A stretch of 8,960 bases of DNA from Alphaproteobacteria bacterium (GCA_030037055.1 JASHRZ010000638.1:1-8960), one strand, 5' to 3'; counted from the stretch's first letter, positions 1-6,961 are shown. The notes: generated from the letters alone by a model not told the origin. Program-made: numbers and translations.

Positions 1-2
1 TC

Positions 3-191
3 GGCGGCATCCGCATCGGCGGCATCATGGCCGGGGAGGATGACTACACGCTGCTGATCGTCGATCGCGGTCGCGCCATGCTGGTCTACAAGCACGCCAT
101 TGCTGCCATCGTCCCGGCGCGGCCGATGGATCTGCGCGGCGCCGCCGGAGAGGCCGCTCCCGCCGGCGAGCCGGCGCCTTCCGGGCGATGA
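3..191 (+). CDS. hfq: Hfq-like RNA chaperone, C-terminal part (5' end outside window)
   Basis: Reading from base 3 gives 62 residues and a TGA stop; the start lies before the window. The segment LVYKHAI (residues 27-33 of the visible part) is the Sm2 signature of Hfq, the hexameric Sm-fold protein that pairs small RNAs with mRNAs. The preceding GGIRIGG stretch lines up with the NG(I/V)KLQG strand of Hfq, and the spacing between the two motifs equals that of alphaproteobacterial Hfq. The remainder is divergent: where canonical proteins read roughly TWFDNF or ESFDQF, this one reads AGEDDY, so the proximal-face Gln/Asn-Phe pair is replaced by Asp-Tyr. The tail after ARPMD is short, Ala/Pro/Gly-rich and probably disordered. 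The gene overlaps the next one by ATGA, which suggests translational coupling. It may be a second, diverged Hfq paralogue; the missing N-terminus prevents a firm decision. Confidence 0.8.
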   Translation, partial: GGIRIGGIMAGEDDYTLLIVDRGRAMLVYKHAIAAIVPARPMDLRGAAGEAAPAGEPAPSGR

Positions 192-520
192 CCGCCGACA
201 CGAAATGGCTCGACCGGCTGCGGCAGCTGCATCCGCTGCTCGCACCGCCGCCGCGCCGCTCGGATTGGGCGGTGCGGCAAGCCGAGGTCGATGCCGCGAG
301 CAGGATCGATCAGGATGCAGCGCGCAAGACGCGCGAGGCGGCGGCGCGCCGGACCGAGCGCGAATACGACAATGATGGCACCACCTGGGCGGCGGTCGCC
401 GTGATCGTCGTCATCGCCGCCCTCGGCCTGTGGCTGGTCTTCCGGCTGATCGCGGAAAGCCGGATGGAGGATTGCCTCCTCGCGCAGCGGCATAATTGCG
501 ACCTCCTGCTCCAGCAATAG
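188..520 (+). CDS. Small single-pass membrane protein of unknown function
   Basis: This encodes 110 residues, starting at an ATG that overlaps the hfq-like stop codon (ATGA); no good separate ribosome binding site is visible, so coupling to the upstream gene is likely. The N-terminal 60 residues are hydrophilic and Ala/Arg/Asp-rich, and residues about 30-58 could form a charged helix. One clear transmembrane segment spans about 66-88. A short tail follows, with two cysteines in the pattern DC(x7)C (C96 and C104). Similar small proteins with one membrane span and a DC...NC tail are, from memory, common in Rhizobiales and have no assigned function. The cysteines could form a disulfide if the tail is periplasmic; that is inference. 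No enzymatic motif is visible. Confidence 0.75.
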   Translation: MTADTKWLDRLRQLHPLLAPPPRRSDWAVRQAEVDAASRIDQDAARKTREAAARRTEREYDNDGTTWAAVAVIVVIAALGLWLVFRLIAESRMEDCLLAQRHNCDLLLQQ

Positions 521-589
521 CTCCCGACCGGCGTCCTTCCGAACGGGTCCGTTTTCAGCGCCGCTTGAGGCCGTGGGTCTTGGCCGACG

Positions 590-1441
590 TCAGAACTCGT
601 GCGTCACCATCAGCTTCAGCAGCAGCGCGTCCGAGGCCTGGGTGAAGCCGTGGGCGATGCCGAACTCGACGCTGTTGGGCTGGCCGTTATAGTCGATGAC
701 CAGGAAGCCCGTCTGCGCCTCGCGCTGTAGCGGCGCAATGTCGCTGACGACGCCGTAATCGGCGTAGTACTCGAGCGCGCCGGCCCAGCGCTCCGAGAAA
801 TTATACGCGACCCGCGCGGCCGGCGCGAAATCGAACCGGTGGATGCCGTTGAACCCGGTGTCGAAGATCGGGTTGACGATGAAATCCCAGGCTTCGACAT
901 GCTCGCCCAGGATCGGCCGGATCTCGCCCGAAAAGCGCGTCTCCTCCCAATGCCGCGCATTGCGGCTGAACTCGAAATTGATGCCGTAGAAGAGGGGCTG
1001 GTCCTTGGCATGCGGCACGACGAAAAGCGCCCGCAGCTTGCCGCCGTCGAGCTCGAATCGCCCGTCCCGCGTCAGCGTATAGATCGGCAGATAGGTGCCG
1101 AGCTCCAGCCAGTCGGTGACGCCCAAAGCCCATTCCGGCACGCCGTTCAGGGCGTGGTCGGGCACGACCCCGCCGGGAAAAGCCGCCTGCGTGCGGCCGA
1201 TCGGCGTGTAGTTGTTGTGCAGCTCGACGCTGAACTGTCCGGGCTCGTCGATGGTGGCGTCATAGACCTGGATTTCGTCGGTCTGGGCGCGCGCGCCTCC
1301 CGCAACACCGAGACAGGCGGCCAGCGCCGCGACCAGGGCGGCCAGCCTTTTCCGGCGCACGCGCCCGGCCGGCCTTTCCCGGCGGGGCGGCGCGCCGGTC
1401 CTTCCCGTGTGCGGCCGGAAGCAGCGGCCGCCTCTGGCCAT
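590..1441 (-). CDS. Exported protein, probable outer-membrane beta-barrel
   Basis: From the chosen ATG the product is 283 residues. This start has a good ribosome binding site (AAGGGGG, 4 bases upstream) but gives an Arg-rich leader of about 32 residues ahead of the signal peptide. A GTG at 1358-1360 would give a standard signal peptide beginning VRRKR and a 256-residue precursor. The hydrophobic core is followed by GARA|Q, a signal peptidase I type site. An LAAC lipobox-like sequence just before it leaves a lipoprotein reading possible. The mature part alternates polar and aromatic residues in strand-like blocks and ends in HEF, a C-terminal Phe typical of outer-membrane barrels. I recognise the type (QVYDATIDEPGQFSVELHNNY region) as a conserved proteobacterial hypothetical, but no substrate can be named. 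It lies downstream of the substrate-binding protein gene on the same strand, so a role in the same uptake process is possible. Confidence 0.7.
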   Translation of the reverse strand: MARGGRCFRPHTGRTGAPPRRERPAGRVRRKRLAALVAALAACLGVAGGARAQTDEIQVYDATIDEPGQFSVELHNNYTPIGRTQAAFPGGVVPDHALNGVPEWALGVTDWLELGTYLPIYTLTRDGRFELDGGKLRALFVVPHAKDQPLFYGINFEFSRNARHWEETRFSGEIRPILGEHVEAWDFIVNPIFDTGFNGIHRFDFAPAARVAYNFSERWAGALEYYADYGVVSDIAPLQREAQTGFLVIDYNGQPNSVEFGIAHGFTQASDALLLKLMVTHEF

Positions 1442-1520
1442 CGGACCCCCTTGCGGCAGCAAGACGCCGAGGCTACCGACCGATGCCGCCGGAGTCTACA
1501 CCGCCGGCCTACGCGCGGGG

Positions 1521-2735
1521 TTACTTGCTCATCGCCAGCACCTGGCCGAACCGCACCCAGCTCTTGCCGTCGAACTTGGCGAGCTGCATCTCCCGGATCG
1601 GGAAGAAATCGGCCGGCGTGGTCTGGACCTTGACGCCGGGCAGCAGCATCGGCGCGTCGAAATCGAGATGGGCCGCCTGCTTCATCACGCTCTCGCGCGT
1701 CAGGTCATTGCCGCATTGCTTCAGCACCTGCACCAGCGTGGCGGTGACGGAATAGCCGTAGACGTTGAAGGCGTCCGCGCGGTCGCCGTCGGGATAGTAT
1801 TTCTGCATCCAGGCGAGCCATTGCTTGTAGGCGGGGTCGCTTTGCCATTGCGGGTCGGTCGGATCCTTGAGGTATTCGGCGGTAACGATCCCGAGCGCCT
1901 TCTCGACGCCCGCGGGCTCCAGCACCGCCGACACCGAAGCCGAGACCGAGTCGAGGTAATGCAGCGGCTTCCAGCCGATGTCGTGCGATTTGCTGATCGC
2001 CTGCGCCGCGAATTTCGGCACGCTGACGTCGTAGAACACGTCGGCGCCGGAGGCTTGCAGCGAGATGATCTGCTGGTCAAGGGTCGTGTCGGTGACCTCG
2101 TAGCTCTCCTCCTTGACGATCATCTATTGGGCCGCGGCGCCGAGCCCGTCCTTGAGGCCCTTGAGGTAGTCCTTGCCGTAATCGTCGTTTTGATAAAGGA
2201 CGCCGATCTCAGCGGTGGGATGCGTCTGGAGCAGATATTTGGCGAAGAGGCGGCCTTCGGTCTGATAGGTGGGCTGCCATCCCATGGTCCAGGGAAAGTG
2301 CTTGGGGTCGCCCCATTTCGTGGCGCCGGTGGCGATGAAGAGCTGCGGCACCTCATGCTCATTGAGGTATCGCTGGATCGCCGTGTTGGTCGGCGTGCCC
2401 AGCGAGTTGAAGTCCAAGAAGATGCGGTCTTCCTCCACGAGCCGGCGCATCTGCTCCACCGTCTTGGGCGGGCTGTAGCCGTCATCCAGCGAGATCAGCT
2501 TAATCTTACGGCCGTTGACGCCGCCTGCCGCGTTGATCATGGCGATGTAGGCCTGATCCGCCTTGCCAATGGTGCCGTAGGTCGAGGCCGGTCCGCTATA
2601 GGGCATGGTCTGGCCGATGATGATCTCGTGGTCGCTGACGCCGGGGCCGTAATGCTTGGTTTGCGCCGGCGCGGAATGCGCAAGCAAAACGCCGCCGAGC
2701 GCGGCCGCGGTCCAGCAAACCGCCTTGGACGCCAT
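1521..2735 (-). pseudogene. ABC transporter substrate-binding protein (branched-chain amino acid/aromatic acid class), interrupted by in-frame TAG
   Basis: The reading frame runs 405 codons from an ATG with a strong GGGAGGA ribosome binding site to a TAA, the normal length for a periplasmic binding protein of the LivK-like (Peripla_BP_6) family. Residues 1-25 are a signal peptide ending APA|Q. The mature part begins with EIIIGQTMPYSGPAS, the typical first strand, and continues through GGVNGRKIKL, a hinge region and GVLYQNDDYGKDYLKG. Codon 204 is TAG (2124-2126), followed at once by ATG. The family continues without a break across this point, so a single-base change (for example AAG to TAG) best explains it. 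The second half (1521-2123, 200 residues) could restart at that ATG, but it has no ribosome binding site and no signal peptide. Related proteins bind branched-chain amino acids or aromatic acids such as benzoate and coumarate. Beside an aryl-CoA reductase operon the aromatic role is more likely, by inference. No permease or ATPase gene is nearby. A sequencing error is possible. Confidence 0.85.
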
Positions 2736-2739
2736 GTCT

Positions 2740-2746
2740 TCCTCCC
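2740..2746 (-). promoter_or_regulatory. Ribosome binding site of the substrate-binding protein gene
   Basis: GGGAGGA on the minus strand ends four bases before the ATG at 2733-2735. The open frame runs 50 codons further upstream, but that part is not signal-peptide-like, so this site fixes the true start at MASKAV. Confidence 0.75.
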
Positions 2747-2924
2747 ATTGATGCCGTGTCGCAGGGGCGTCGCTTGCCGCGCCCGTGCTTGATAATGAAA
2801 TTATGTCGGCGATGCCGCGCTCACAGGGGAAAGCGCCGGATTGCGAAGATTTAATCCTTACGGATTTTCGCGAAAAATTTTTCACGTGCGTCGCGCCGGC
2901 GGCAATCGGATTGACAGCATATTG

Positions 2925-2949
2925 CCCCTGCCCGAGAGGAGGCCAGGGG
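2925..2949 (-). terminator. Weak hairpin after the reductase operon, possible terminator
   Basis: CCCCTG (2925-2930) pairs with CAGGGG (2944-2949); after one mismatch two more G-C pairs follow, around a 7-base loop. It lies 50 bases past the stop codon of the FAD subunit gene. There is no T-tract after it on the minus strand, so intrinsic termination is uncertain. Confidence 0.25.
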
Positions 2950-2998
2950 GACGTGTGAACGCAGTGCAGGGTGAAAGTGGAAGCGGCAACCGCGCCGC

Positions 2999-4003
2999 TC
3001 AGCCCGCGAACAGCTTCATCACCAGCCGCCGCGCCAGCACCCCCGCCATGCGGCGGCGGTAATGTCCGGGCGTGAACGTCGTCTTCATCGCCATCACCTG
3101 GTCGCGCACCAGCGCGTCGAGGCGTGCGAAGGCGGGCTCGTCGAGCGCGCCGCCGCAGAGCGTCTCGGTGCCGGCGAGCAGCACCGGGCGTGGGTTGGTG
3201 CCGGTGAAGGCGACGCGCAGCTCGGCGAGGACGCCGCCCGCGCGCCGGAGCGCCACCGCGACGCCCGCCACGGGATATTCGATCGAGCGGCGGATGCGGA
3301 TCTTGTCATAGGCCGAGCGCAGCCCCGGCACCGCCTGCGCGCGCACCCTGGCGACGATCTCGCCCGGCAGCAGCGCCAGATAGCGCTTGCCGTCGCCGGA
3401 GCTGCCGTCATGGCGCGCATGGCCGATATAGAGCTGCTCGAGCGGCATCCGGCGTGCGCCCTCCGGACCGACCAGATCGATCTCGGCGCCCAGCACCATC
3501 AGCGCCGGGGCGAGGTCGCCACTGAAGGTGGCGAAGCAGACGCCGCGGCTCTTGGGCGCGACATGGCAGATCGCGCCGGTGGTCTTGAGGCAATGGTCGT
3601 TGGCGGATCGCCACCAGTGGCTCTGATTGTAGTAGATGCAGCGCGTGTCGAGGCAGAGGTTGCCGCCCAGCGTGCCCATCTCGCGATGCGTCGGCCCCGC
3701 GATCGACGCCGCCGCCTCGGCCAGGACCGGATAATGCGCTAGCACGCCGTCATCGGCGGCGATCGCCGCCAGCCGCGCCGCGGCGCCGATCTCGAGCATC
3801 TCCGCATTGGCCTTGATCGTGCCGAGCTCCGCCACTGCCGTCAGGTCGATCAGCTGCCCCGGCGCCTCGATGCCGCGGCGGATGTTGACGACGAGATCGG
3901 TGCCGCCGCCCAGCAGCCGCGCCGCGGGGTGGGACCGGCGCGCGGCCACCGCCTCGGCGATCGTGATGGGCCGCAGGAGCTCGAATTCCGGCAGCGCTTC
4001 CAT
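2999..4003 (-). CDS. hcrB: 4-hydroxybenzoyl-CoA reductase-type FAD subunit (beta)
   Basis: This encodes 334 residues of the FAD-binding subunit of a molybdenum hydroxylase-type enzyme. The motif LLGGGTDLVVNIRRG (about 30-44) and TLGGNLC (111-117) are the FAD-binding signatures of this family. Between the two halves of the FAD domain lies the insert TRC(x15)C(x7)C(x9)C, with C122, C138, C146 and C156. In 4-hydroxybenzoyl-CoA reductase of Thauera aromatica this loop binds an extra [4Fe-4S] cluster that ordinary xanthine dehydrogenases lack, and the positions here match almost exactly. The surrounding words YNQSHWWRSAN and GDLAPALMV are also shared. The extra cluster feeds low-potential electrons toward the molybdenum site for reductive removal of a phenolic hydroxyl. 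The ATG shares one base with the preceding gene's stop (TGATG), so it is translationally coupled as the last gene of the operon. hbaD would be the equivalent name in Rhodopseudomonas. Confidence 0.9.
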   Translation of the reverse strand: MEALPEFELLRPITIAEAVAARRSHPAARLLGGGTDLVVNIRRGIEAPGQLIDLTAVAELGTIKANAEMLEIGAAARLAAIAADDGVLAHYPVLAEAAASIAGPTHREMGTLGGNLCLDTRCIYYNQSHWWRSANDHCLKTTGAICHVAPKSRGVCFATFSGDLAPALMVLGAEIDLVGPEGARRMPLEQLYIGHARHDGSSGDGKRYLALLPGEIVARVRAQAVPGLRSAYDKIRIRRSIEYPVAGVAVALRRAGGVLAELRVAFTGTNPRPVLLAGTETLCGGALDEPAFARLDALVRDQVMAMKTTFTPGHYRRRMAGVLARRLVMKLFAG

Positions 4004-6324
4004 CAGGCGGCCTTGCCCGGCACGGCGCGCTGATCGCGCTGGCGCTTCTCGAGCGCGGCGAAGACCCTGTCGGGGGTCACCGGCAGGCTGCTAAAGCGCA
4101 GGCCCGTCGCCTCGGCGATTGCGTTGGCGAGCGCCGGCAGGAAGGCCGCGAGCGAGCCTTCGCCCGCCTCCTTAGCACCGAAGGGCCCGTAGGGATCGTT
4201 GCTCTCGACGATGCCGACGGCGATCGGCGGCGAGTCCTTTATCGTCGGCACGCGATAGTCCAGCATGTTGGCGGTGAGCAGCAGCCCCTCGTGGTAGGCG
4301 GCCTCCTCGCTCATCGCCTGGCCCATGCCCATCCACACCGAGCCCTGCACCTGGCCTTCGACGGTGAGCCGGTTCAGCGCCTTGCCGCAATCATGCGCCA
4401 CCCAGACCTGGTCGACCGTGACGACCCCGGTCTCCTCGTCGACGCTGACCTCGACCACCTGGGCCGAATAGCTGTAGCCCATGGTGCCGCCGATCGCCGC
4501 GCCGCGATATTTCTTGCCGCCCTGGGAGGCGGGGAGGGTGGAGAAATTGCCGGTGACAGTGATCGTGCCGCCTTCCCTGAGCGCCTCGGTCACCACCGCA
4601 TCGAAGCTCACCCCCTTGTCCTGCGCGCCGGCGCGGTAGAGCTCGCCCAGGCATTCCACATCCTCGGGCCGGCAGTCGAGCTTGCGCGCGGCGGCGGCGA
4701 CCAGCAGCTTTTTCAGATTCTGCGCCGCGTCGATCGCGGCATTGCCGACCATGAAGGTGACGCGCGAGGAATAGGAGCCGTTGTCCTTGGGCACGACCTC
4801 GCTGTCGCCGCTGACGATACGGATGCGCGAGAGGTCGAGCCCCAGCACCTCGCCGACGCTCTGCACCAGGATGGTGGAGGAGCCCTGGCCGATCTCGGCG
4901 GCGCCGGTGAGCACGACGATCGAACCGTCGAAATCGAGCTTGAGCTTCACCGTCGCATGCGGCTCGCCCGTCCAATTGACCGGCTTGGACGCGCCGCTGA
5001 TGTAATGCGAGCAGGCCATGCCGAGCCCCTTGCCCTTGGGGAGCTTGCCCTTGCGCGCCTTCCACCCGCTCTCGCGCTCGAGCCAGTCGAGGCATTGTGG
5101 CAGGCCGTAGCTGTTCACCATGAGGTCGTTGTCGGTGAAGCTGGGCGCGGTGAGGTAGTTGGCCCGCCGCATGGCGAAGGGGTCGAGCCCCAGCTCCTCG
5201 GCCAGCTCGTCGATCAGCGCCTCGAAGGCGAAGCGTATGTCGACCGTGCCGTGGCCGCGCATGGCGCCGCAGGGCGGCGTGTTGGTGAGGACGCGCCTGC
5301 CGATGTATTTGACGCGGTGCAGATCGTAAAGCGCATACAGCATCGAGCCCGCATAGAGGATGGTGACGATGCCGTAGCCGCTATGCGCGCCGCCGCGCTG
5401 GCAGCATTCGCATTCGACGGCGGTGATGCGCCCGTCGTTGCGCATGCCGATCTTGAGGCGGATCTCGGTCTCGGGCCGGCCGCGATGGGTGATGAAGGTC
5501 TCTTCGCGGGTGACCACGATCCGCACCCGCCCGCCGCCCGCCTTGCGCGCCAAGAGCGCGGCGATCAGCTCGATGTTGAGCGTCTCGGTGCGGCAGCCGA
5601 AGCCGCCGCCGACATGCGGCTTCACCACCCGGATGCGCGACATCTCCATGTCGAGGATCTGCGCCAGCATGAGATGCACGTAATAGGGCACTTGCGTGCT
5701 GGCATGGACGGTCATGCGCCCGCGCACCGGGTCGTATTCGGCGAGCGCGGCGTGCATTTCCATCTGGTTCTGGCAGACCTCGGCGCAGTGATAGGTCTTT
5801 TCGCGCACGAGATCGGCCTCCGCAAAGCCTTCCGCCACGTCGCCGAGCTCGAAGTGGACGTCGCGCTCGATATTGCCCGGCCGGTGGTCATGGAGATTGG
5901 CCGCGCCCGGCGCCATCGCGTCGCGCGCGGTGTAATAGGCCGGCAGCTCCCGCACTTTCATGGTGATCAGCTTCAGCGCCTTCGCCGCGGTAGCGTCGTC
6001 CACCGCGGCCACCGCCGCCACCGGCTCGCCGCGATAGCGCACGCGCGCGCGCGCCAGCGGATGCTCGGTGCGCGCCACCGGCAGCACGCCGAAGGTCTTG
6101 TCGCAATCGGCGCCGGTGACGATGGCGACGACGCCGGGCAGCGCCGCCGCCGCCGCGGTGTCGACCTCCAGGATCTCCGCATGCGCATAGGGGCTGCGGT
6201 AGATGCGGCCGGCGAGCGTGCCGGGCTCGATGAAATCGGCGGTGTATTTGGCGCGGCCCGAGACTTTCTCCGGCCCGTCCACCATCGGCACGTAGCCGCC
6301 GATGGTATGCACCGCCTCGCTCAT
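4003..6324 (-). CDS. hcrA: 4-hydroxybenzoyl-CoA reductase-type molybdopterin subunit (alpha)
   Basis: The product is 773 residues, the usual length for HcrA. The start is the ATG at 6322-6324, which overlaps the previous gene's TGA (ATGA) and has a GGAGAGG ribosome binding site; the frame stays open far upstream, but that part only shadows the [2Fe-2S] gene. The N-terminal domain begins VDGPEKVSGRAKYTADF, typical of the family. The molybdenum cofactor region shows GGGFG (239-243), PPCGAMRGHGT (350-360), EIGQGSS (477-483) and the catalytic-glutamate motif PFGAKEAGEG (E719). Y324 in ILYAG sits where HcrA has an active-site tyrosine. As recalled, similarity to Thauera HcrA is strong throughout, including ETFIAHRGRP-like and GEPHATVKLKLDFDG segments. 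The expected reaction is reductive dehydroxylation of 4-hydroxybenzoyl-CoA to benzoyl-CoA in the cytoplasm. A related phenolic acyl-CoA substrate remains possible. Confidence 0.9.
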   Translation of the reverse strand: MSEAVHTIGGYVPMVDGPEKVSGRAKYTADFIEPGTLAGRIYRSPYAHAEILEVDTAAAAALPGVVAIVTGADCDKTFGVLPVARTEHPLARARVRYRGEPVAAVAAVDDATAAKALKLITMKVRELPAYYTARDAMAPGAANLHDHRPGNIERDVHFELGDVAEGFAEADLVREKTYHCAEVCQNQMEMHAALAEYDPVRGRMTVHASTQVPYYVHLMLAQILDMEMSRIRVVKPHVGGGFGCRTETLNIELIAALLARKAGGGRVRIVVTREETFITHRGRPETEIRLKIGMRNDGRITAVECECCQRGGAHSGYGIVTILYAGSMLYALYDLHRVKYIGRRVLTNTPPCGAMRGHGTVDIRFAFEALIDELAEELGLDPFAMRRANYLTAPSFTDNDLMVNSYGLPQCLDWLERESGWKARKGKLPKGKGLGMACSHYISGASKPVNWTGEPHATVKLKLDFDGSIVVLTGAAEIGQGSSTILVQSVGEVLGLDLSRIRIVSGDSEVVPKDNGSYSSRVTFMVGNAAIDAAQNLKKLLVAAAARKLDCRPEDVECLGELYRAGAQDKGVSFDAVVTEALREGGTITVTGNFSTLPASQGGKKYRGAAIGGTMGYSYSAQVVEVSVDEETGVVTVDQVWVAHDCGKALNRLTVEGQVQGSVWMGMGQAMSEEAAYHEGLLLTANMLDYRVPTIKDSPPIAVGIVESNDPYGPFGAKEAGEGSLAAFLPALANAIAEATGLRFSSLPVTPDRVFAALEKRQRDQRAVPGKAA

Positions 6325-6803
6325 CGCGCCTCTCCGCTCGCCTTGAGGCGCGCCGCGTGTCGGACCGCCTCGATGATTTTGACGTAGCCGGTGCAGCGGC
6401 AGATGTTGGAGCCCAGCGCCGCGCGGATCTCCGCCTCGCCGGGATCGGGATTGGCCCTGAGCAGCCCTTCGGAGGCCATGATCAGCCCCGGCGTGCAATA
6501 GCCGCATTGCGCGCCGAGCTTCTCGTGGAATCCGCGCTGCACCGCCGACAGCCTGCCGCCGTCGGCCAGCGATTCCACCGTGTCGACGCGCCTGCCCTCG
6601 CAGCTCGCCGCCAGCGTCAGGCAGGAAAGACGCGGCCGGTCGTCGACCAGCACCGTGCAGGCGCCGCATTCGCCGCCGTCGCAGCCGGTCTTGGTGCCGG
6701 TAAGCCTCTGGCCGTCGCGGAGATAGTCGAGCAGCAGCAGATTGTCGGCGACGGCATCGACGCGCTTGCGGCCGTTGAGCGTCAGCGTCAGAAGTCTTGC
6801 CAT
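6321..6803 (-). CDS. hcrC: 4-hydroxybenzoyl-CoA reductase-type [2Fe-2S] subunit (gamma)
   Basis: The product is 160 residues, standard for the small subunit. The plant-type [2Fe-2S] domain has C41, C46, C49 and C61 in the pattern CDGGECGACTVLVD...C. The second, all-helical [2Fe-2S] domain has C100, C103, C135 and C137 in CGYC...CRCTGY. The words LLLLDYLRDG, GTKTGCDGGE and FHEKLGAQCGYC match HcrC and HbaB closely. The start is the ATG at 6801-6803, followed by MARLLTLTLNG; a further upstream start is open, but its extension is Arg/Phe-rich and overlaps the promoter. This is the first gene of the operon, behind a near-consensus promoter, and overlaps the molybdopterin subunit by four bases. It relays electrons between the FAD/[4Fe-4S] subunit and the molybdenum centre. 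Both clusters look complete. Confidence 0.92.
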   Translation of the reverse strand: MARLLTLTLNGRKRVDAVADNLLLLDYLRDGQRLTGTKTGCDGGECGACTVLVDDRPRLSCLTLAASCEGRRVDTVESLADGGRLSAVQRGFHEKLGAQCGYCTPGLIMASEGLLRANPDPGEAEIRAALGSNICRCTGYVKIIEAVRHAARLKASGEAR

Positions 6804-6843
6804 GACTTCGAACCCGTCGCATTGTTGTGGTGACTGATTGTTG

Positions 6844-6872
6844 ATTATGCCCCGCAATTGGCGGCATGGCAA
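6844..6872 (-). promoter_or_regulatory. Promoter of the reductase operon (sigma-70 type)
   Basis: On the minus strand, TTGCCA (6867-6872) is a -35 box with five of six consensus bases. It is separated by exactly 17 bases from CATAAT (6844-6849), also five of six. Transcription would start near 6837, leaving a leader of about 34 bases before the ATG at 6803. Two copies of ATTGTTG (+ strand sense, 6821-6827 and 6837-6843) lie around the predicted start and could be regulator contacts. Confidence 0.6.
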
Positions 6873-6908
6873 GGCGGAGCTCCGGAGCGCGGCCCGGAAA
6901 AATCCGCA

Positions 6909-6937
6909 GGCTTTTCTAAAAAACAAGGCTTTATAAT
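6909..6937 (+). promoter_or_regulatory. Promoter of the aryl-CoA ligase gene
   Basis: A perfect TATAAT (6932-6937) lies 24 bases before the ligase ATG. The -35 position (about 6909-6915, GGCTTTT) is poor, which suggests dependence on an activator. AGGCTTT occurs twice, at 6908-6914 and 6926-6932, 18 bases apart, covering the -35 position and abutting the -10. The predicted leader is only about 18 bases. Confidence 0.5.
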
Positions 6938-6951
6938 GGGTTGCTGGGAGC

Positions 6952-6958
6952 GGAGGGG
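6952..6958 (+). promoter_or_regulatory. Ribosome binding site of the aryl-CoA ligase gene
   Basis: GGAGGGG ends three bases before the ATG at 6962. It selects that ATG over the in-frame TTG at 6941, which would sit upstream of this site and almost at the predicted transcription start. Confidence 0.7.
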
Positions 6959-6961
6959 AGC

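Larger units (their letters stand above)
2736..2998. promoter_or_regulatory. Non-coding leader between the reductase operon and the substrate-binding protein gene, with clustered inverted repeats
   Basis: These 263 bases have no convincing gene. An AT-rich section holds several dyads: AATCC-TTAC-GGATT (2853-2866), the perfect palindromes TTTTCGCGAAAA (2865-2876) and GAAAAATTTTTC (2872-2883), and CACGTG (2883-2888). ATAAT-GAA-ATTAT lies nearer the gene (2792-2804). The minus-strand hexamers CATAAT (2800-2805) and TTAAAT could be -10 elements, but no good -35 accompanies them. The stretch probably carries the promoter and an operator of the substrate-binding protein gene, which would make it a transcription unit separate from the reductase operon. 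The assignment is inference from position and symmetry. Confidence 0.45.

Noticed and set aside
86..517. A minus-strand frame opposite the hfq-like and membrane protein genes
   Set aside because: Both plus-strand genes have recognisable features (YKHAI motif, membrane span, ATGA overlap); this frame has only Arg/Pro/Ala-rich sequence.
541..556. Small hairpin AACG-GGTC-CGTT followed by T's between the convergent genes
   Set aside because: The stem is only 4 bp with a very short T run; it is too weak to call as a terminator.
1442..1520. GCCGG...CCGGC repeat after the binding protein gene as a terminator
   Set aside because: The stem is only 5 bp with no T-tract; such repeats are expected by chance at this GC content.
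1407..2792. A 461-codon plus-strand frame opposite the broken binding protein gene
   Set aside because: It is a shadow of the codon bias of the real gene, with no family motif and no ribosome binding site.
2911..2916. Perfect TTGACA on the plus strand
   Set aside because: There is no -10-like sequence 16-18 bases downstream and no plus-strand gene follows.
4291..6387. A 698-codon open frame on the plus strand opposite the molybdopterin subunit
   Set aside because: It is antisense to a clearly recognised gene; its His/Asp/Ala/Arg-rich composition is typical of shadow frames in GC-rich DNA, and no domain is recognisable.
6837..6849. TTGAT half-site resembling an FNR/AadR box near the reductase promoter
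   Set aside because: The second half ATCAA at the required 4-base spacing is absent, so only a half-site exists.
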